Below, piece after piece: positions 60,493-64,000 of a DNA stretch of 64,000 bases; the stretch's first letter is position 1, and every line of letters begins with the position of its first letter. The stretch is from Thalassospiraceae bacterium LMO-SO8 (GTDB lineage: Bacteria; Pseudomonadota; Alphaproteobacteria; Rhodospirillales; Casp-alpha2). The position numbers were made by a program, and so were the translations under genes. Under the pieces are notes generated by a model, which made no database searches, was not told the DNA's origin, and worked only from the letters and a program-made list of their open reading frames with translations. The DNA lies in the NCBI GenBank assembly GCA_031655335.1, contig CP134226.1, positions 3,919,049 through 3,983,048 of the forward strand. Direction: 5' to 3'.

Positions 60493-61122
60493 ATGCGCAG
60501 GACAATGGCCATGGGGCTGCTTGCCGCCCTGTTTCTGATGATCGCGGACCCCGCGGCCCAGGCGGCCGAAGGTGACGTCGCGGGCAAGGTCCTGCGTCTG
60601 AAGAACGACGCCGTGGCCTTGCAGGGCGCGGTGCCCCGGCCCCTGAAAGTCGGCAGCGAGGTTCGCGTCAGCGACGTGATTTCGACCGGCGACGGTGCCC
60701 GTCTTGAATTTTCCCTTCGCGACGGGTCGGTCGTCACCTTGGGCGAACGGGCGACGTTCGCTCTGTCGGATTTCGAGGATGCGCCGTCCAAGGAAAGCAT
60801 CGCCCTGCGTCTCCTTTCGGGCGCGTTCAAGGCCGCGTCCGGATCGATCGCCGCGCGGAATCCCGACGCCATGACGGTCGCCACCAACACGGCGACCATC
60901 GGCATCCGCGGAACCACGGTCTGGGGCGGCACGTTGGACACCGCGTTCGAGGTGGCGCTTTTGGACGGCACCGCCATCACGGTGACCACGCGGGCAGGCA
61001 CGGTGGAACTGAATTCGGTCGGCCAGGGGACGAGCGTTCCGTCGGCGGATCAGCCGCCGGCCGCCCCCGTCACCTGGGCCCAGACAAAGGTGACCCGCGC
61101 GCTGGCGACGGTCGATTTCTAG
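60493..61122 (+). CDS. FecR-domain periplasmic protein
   Basis: A 209-residue exported protein with a signal peptide (MRRTMAMGLLAALFLMIADP, cleavage probably after AAQA) and a FecR-like domain (VGSEVRVSDVISTGDGARLE; VTLGERATFALSDF; TIGIRGTTVWGG). In FecR sensors the domain sits behind a transmembrane helix and relays an iron signal; here there is a signal peptide instead, so it is a freestanding FecR-like protein. No sigma factor or TonB receptor is nearby. AAGGAG lies before the ATG at 60493. Confidence 0.83.
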   Translation: MRRTMAMGLLAALFLMIADPAAQAAEGDVAGKVLRLKNDAVALQGAVPRPLKVGSEVRVSDVISTGDGARLEFSLRDGSVVTLGERATFALSDFEDAPSKESIALRLLSGAFKAASGSIAARNPDAMTVATNTATIGIRGTTVWGGTLDTAFEVALLDGTAITVTTRAGTVELNSVGQGTSVPSADQPPAAPVTWAQTKVTRALATVDF

Positions 61123-61193
61123 AGCGGTGGACATTTAACCCCGGCCTGGGGAAACTGGCGCCCCCGCAATCGACCGACTGGGTGCCTCTCGTC

Positions 61194-62372
61194 ATGACCA
61201 TCGACACTGCCCGCCTGACCGCCAACTGGCCCTTTCCCACCACCGTGCGCTTCGGCCCCGGACGCCTGATCGAACTAGGCAAGACGGCGGCGCGCCTGGG
61301 CATCAAGCGGCCCCTGGTCGTGACGGACGCGGGTCTTGCCGCATCCGGCATCGTCGCGGCGGCGGGAACGTCCCTGGCCGACGCGGGCCTGGGTGCCGAG
61401 GTGTTTTCCCAGGTCAAATCCAACCCCACGGCGGCCAACGTCGCCGCCGGCGCCGACGCGTTCCGGGACGGCGGACATGACGGCATCGTCGCCATCGGCG
61501 GCGGGTCGGCCATGGACGCGGCCAAGGCCATCGCCCTGCAAGCCGGTCACGACGGCCCCGCCCTCGACTATGCCGTGGGCGGACCGCGCTACCGGAACAT
61601 CGACGGCACGGCCATCGCCCCCCTGATCGCGGTGCCCACCACGTCGGGCACGGGATCGGAAATGGGCTATGCCGCCGTCATCTCGGATGAGGACACGCGG
61701 ACCAAACGCATCCTCTATCACGTCAATCTGCTGGCCCGCACGGTGATCTGCGATCCCGAACTGGTCACGGGCCTGCCCGCGAACCTGACCGCCTGGACCG
61801 GCATGGACGCCGCCGTGCATTGTATCGAGGCCTATTGCGCGACCACCTACAACCCCCTGTGCGACGGCATCGCCGCCGAGGGCATGCGCCTGATCGCGAC
61901 CTGGCTGCCGCGCGCCGTCGCCGACGGCGGCGATATCGAGGCGCGAACCCAGATGATGGCCGCCGCCGCCATGGGGGCCGCCGCCTTCAACAAGGGGCTG
62001 GGCGCCGTGCACGCGATCTCGCATGCCATCGGCGCTCATAAGGACAGCCACCACGGCCTGACCAACGCCGTGGTCCTGCCCTATGTGTTGAACCATAACC
62101 GGGCCGCCATCGACGACAGATGCGCCGTCCTGGCCCGCTGCATGGGACTGCCGCACGCCGATTTCACCGGCCTGATGGACTGGACCCTGGCGATCCGCGA
62201 GACCTTCCAAATCCCCCATACCCTGGACGGCCTGGGCGTCACCGAAGACGATCTGGAGGCCCTGGCGGAAACCGCCGCCGGCGATGTCACGGCACGCGAA
62301 AACCCGGTACCGGTGGATGCGGCGGCGCTCCGCGGCGTCATGTCCTGCGCCCTTTCCGGCACCCTGGGTTAG
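61194..62372 (+). CDS. Iron-type alcohol dehydrogenase
   Basis: A 392-residue group III (iron-containing) alcohol dehydrogenase. The NAD(P) motif GIVAIGGGSAMDAAKAIAL, PTTSGTGSE and the metal-ligand regions (MDAAVHCIEAYC; HAISHAIGAHKDSHHGLTNA) are typical. Several carbonyl or alcohol substrates are possible. The start is uncertain: ATG 61194 is used, but an in-frame GTG lies 12 bp upstream and neither has a good ribosome-binding site. It is followed within 10 bp by the AlkA-type gene. Confidence 0.88.
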   Translation: MTIDTARLTANWPFPTTVRFGPGRLIELGKTAARLGIKRPLVVTDAGLAASGIVAAAGTSLADAGLGAEVFSQVKSNPTAANVAAGADAFRDGGHDGIVAIGGGSAMDAAKAIALQAGHDGPALDYAVGGPRYRNIDGTAIAPLIAVPTTSGTGSEMGYAAVISDEDTRTKRILYHVNLLARTVICDPELVTGLPANLTAWTGMDAAVHCIEAYCATTYNPLCDGIAAEGMRLIATWLPRAVADGGDIEARTQMMAAAAMGAAAFNKGLGAVHAISHAIGAHKDSHHGLTNAVVLPYVLNHNRAAIDDRCAVLARCMGLPHADFTGLMDWTLAIRETFQIPHTLDGLGVTEDDLEALAETAAGDVTARENPVPVDAAALRGVMSCALSGTLG

Positions 62373-62381
62373 GACAGCGCC

Positions 62382-63002
62382 ATGCCCGCCACACCCGGTC
62401 TTTTGGAACTGGTCGATCAGTGCGAATACATGGCCCGCGCCTATGCGGAAGCCGGCGCCCCCCTGCCGCGCCGCCGCCCGGACGGGTTCCCGGCCATCGT
62501 CTCCAGCATCATCGGTCAGCAGGTCTCTGCCCATGCCGGGGCGGCCATCCAGCGCCGGGTCGAAGCCGGATTGGGCACGGTGAGCGCCGAGGCGGTTCTC
62601 GACAAGACCGATGATGAATTGCGTGCCTTCGGCCTGTCCCGGCCCAAGGTGAAATACATCCGCGGCGTGGCCGAGGCCGTGACGGCGGGCAACCTTGATT
62701 TCAATGCCCTGCGCCAAGCCCCCGACGAAGAGGTGCTGGAAACCCTGACGCGGCTCAAGGGCATCGGCCAATGGACGGCGGAAATCTACCTGATGTTCGC
62801 GTTGCAGCGGCCCGACGTCATGCCGTCGGGCGATCTGGCGCTGGCCGAATCAGCGGCCCGCCTGATGCGCCTGGAGGCTCGGCCCAAGCCCAAGGAACTG
62901 GCCGCCATCGCCGAACGCTGGCGGCCCTGGCGGTCCACCGCCGCCTTGATGCTGTGGTATTATTACCGCTTCACGGGCGGACCGGGCGCGCCGGAGGTGT
63001 AA
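62382..63002 (+). CDS. DNA-3-methyladenine glycosylase (AlkA-type HhH-GPD)
   Basis: A 206-residue base-excision repair enzyme. The helix-hairpin-helix plus Gly/Pro/Asp motif is seen as LTRLKGIGQWTAEIYLMFA followed by MPSGDLALAESAARL, the Asp being catalytic. IVSSIIGQQVSAHAGAAIQR is also typical. It removes alkylated bases such as 3-methyladenine. Nine bases separate it from the alcohol dehydrogenase, so the two are probably in one transcript, although no functional link is evident. Confidence 0.9.
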   Translation: MPATPGLLELVDQCEYMARAYAEAGAPLPRRRPDGFPAIVSSIIGQQVSAHAGAAIQRRVEAGLGTVSAEAVLDKTDDELRAFGLSRPKVKYIRGVAEAVTAGNLDFNALRQAPDEEVLETLTRLKGIGQWTAEIYLMFALQRPDVMPSGDLALAESAARLMRLEARPKPKELAAIAERWRPWRSTAALMLWYYYRFTGGPGAPEV

Positions 63003-63043
63003 TCCCCCGGCAGCCCCGCAAACCGCAATTCAGCAATGGCGAT

Positions 63044-64000
63044 CTAGGCCAAGGCCCGGACAAACGCCATAAGGCGTTCCGCATCCGCGTCATTCATATC
63101 CAGACGGGCATGGGTACGATCCTCGGTCTTGGCGACGATTGAGGCCTCGTAGGTCCCAAGGTCCGGCAGGTCGATGGTGAAGGTATCGCCTTCCGTGACC
63201 TCAAGCCCCCGGTCGAGCACCACGCCGCCACCCATGGACAGGCTGTGCAACGTCGTCTCCTTGACCACGCCGGCGACCGTGACCGCGACCCTTTGCCCCA
63301 TCGGATGGCGTGTCGAATAGTCGGGATCCTGGCTGTCGCGGATGATCTCGAGCAGGCGGCCATTCATGTGGTCGATGCCCGACTTGACCTGGGCCGCCGC
63401 CTCCAGCTGCTGCGACGCCGCGTCGCCGGACTGGCCCGCGACCTCCGTCACCTGGATGATGTTGGACGACACCTCCTGGGTGCCGGCCGCGGCCTGTTCC
63501 ACGTTGCGCGCGATCTCCTGCGTCGCCACGCCCTGCTGTTCGACCGCCGCCGCCACCGACGACGAAATCTCGTTGATGTCCGAGATCGTCTTGGTGATGC
63601 CGGCGATGGCGTCGACGCTGCTTTGCGTCGCCGACTGGATGTCGCCGATCTGCTTGCCGATTTCCTCGGTCGCCTTGGCGGTCTGGTTGGCCAGGTTCTT
63701 GACCTCGGACGCCACCACGGCGAAGCCCTTGCCGGCGTCGCCGGCGCGGGCCGCCTCGATGGTCGCGTTGAGCGCCAGCAGGTTGGTCTGCTCGGCGATG
63801 TCGGTGATCAGCGAGACGACCTCGCCGATCTTTTCCGCCGCCTGGGCCAGGCCCTGGATCTGGGTGTTGGTGCGGTCGGCTTCCTCGGTCGCCTGCCGCG
63901 CGATCTGCGACGACTGGCCGACCTGCGAGGAAATCTCGTTGATCGAGGCCGAGAGCTGCTCCGCCGCGCTGGCGACGGTCTGCACGTTGATCGTCGCCTC
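63044..64000 (-). CDS. Methyl-accepting chemotaxis protein with C-terminal PilZ domain, 5' end missing
   Basis: The 3' part of a receptor gene; the frame is open to the right edge (319 codons seen). The first ~200 visible residues are an MCP helical module with the hairpin tip [20 protein letters not shown] and [20 protein letters not shown]. The last ~100 residues look like a PilZ domain: [16 protein letters not shown] then [15 protein letters not shown] and [10 protein letters not shown]. The PilZ RxxxR and (D/N)xSxxG motifs are only partly kept, so c-di-GMP binding is uncertain. Azospirillum Tlp1 has the same MCP-PilZ order. The sensor part is off the window. Confidence 0.9.
   Translation of the reverse strand, partial: EATINVQTVASAAEQLSASINEISSQVGQSSQIARQATEEADRTNTQIQGLAQAAEKIGEVVSLITDIAEQTNLLALNATIEAARAGDAGKGFAVVASEVKNLANQTAKATEEIGKQIGDIQSATQSSVDAIAGITKTISDINEISSSVAAAVEQQGVATQEIARNVEQAAAGTQEVSSNIIQVTEVAGQSGDAASQQLEAAAQVKSGIDHMNGRLLEIIRDSQDPDYSTRHPMGQRVAVTVAGVVKETTLHSLSMGGGVVLDRGLEVTEGDTFTIDLPDLGTYEASIVAKTEDRTHARLDMNDADAERLMAFVRALA

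Noticed and set aside
61275..62771. 498-codon open frame on the minus strand
   Set aside because: Antisense to the alcohol dehydrogenase and glycosylase genes, both with clear motifs.

Overview
The window is about 64 kb of GC-rich chromosomal DNA from an alphaproteobacterium, most likely of the Rhodospirillales type. This rests on gene order and protein character rather than a database search: fabD-fabG-acpP-fabF-mltG, lptF-lptG-lptD-surA-pdxA-ksgA beside gmk-yicC, and rpsF-rpsR-DUF2232-rplI followed by dnaB-alr-mlaEF-radA-cvpA-purF, plus an N-terminally extended DnaB, a PilZ-tailed chemoreceptor and a DUF3309 microprotein. I see no IS element, prophage, CRISPR array, tRNA or rRNA. It reads as core chromosome with small accessory inserts.

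Region 1 (1-13.2 kb): a 5'-truncated threonylcarbamoyl-AMP synthase gene and an exonuclease-like gene, then a divergent MFS/AraC pair, then an oxyanion-flavoured neighbourhood (rhodanese-ChrB protein, TSUP exporter, second MFS carrier, ArsC/Spx-like thioredoxin-fold protein, YaaA, ChrA). After these come a DSD1-type PLP enzyme, an AsmA-like protein, a DUF2061 membrane protein behind a Fur-box-like palindrome, and a cytochrome c'-like protein. Region 2 (13.2-27.7 kb): a D-aminoacylase-type amidohydrolase, a large acyl-CoA dehydrogenase, the LPS transport/outer-membrane biogenesis operon lptF-lptG-lptD-surA-pdxA-ksgA, convergent yicC-gmk, and two short-chain dehydrogenases, one lacking the catalytic Ser and Lys.

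Region 3 (27.7-33.1 kb) is the most accessory-looking part and the best place to look for something new. It holds a run of small envelope genes (glycine-zipper lipoprotein, BON lipoprotein, DUF3185, Tat-like DUF6134 protein, an orphan TAXI-type binding lipoprotein), a Crp/Fnr-family regulator with dyad sequences in its upstream region, a DUF3309 microprotein and an OmpA-type lipoprotein behind a very AT-rich stretch. Region 4 (33.1-53.6 kb) carries fatty-acid synthesis with mltG on the minus strand, then ribosomal proteins S6/S18/L9 with low-complexity tails, a cyclopropane-fatty-acid synthase, dnaB behind a perfect DnaA box, alr, mlaE/mlaF without mlaD, a few unknown genes, radA, cvpA, purF and a third SDR.

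Region 5 (53.6-64 kb): a GT4-type glycosyltransferase, two TPR proteins (one fused to a GT9-like domain and overlapping cobC), a soluble methyl-accepting protein with its sensory region at the C-terminus, a FecR-domain periplasmic protein, an iron-type alcohol dehydrogenase paired with an AlkA-type glycosylase, and the 3' part of an MCP-PilZ gene running off the right edge. Starts were chosen from ribosome-binding sites and family N-termini, so several are shorter than the longest open frame.
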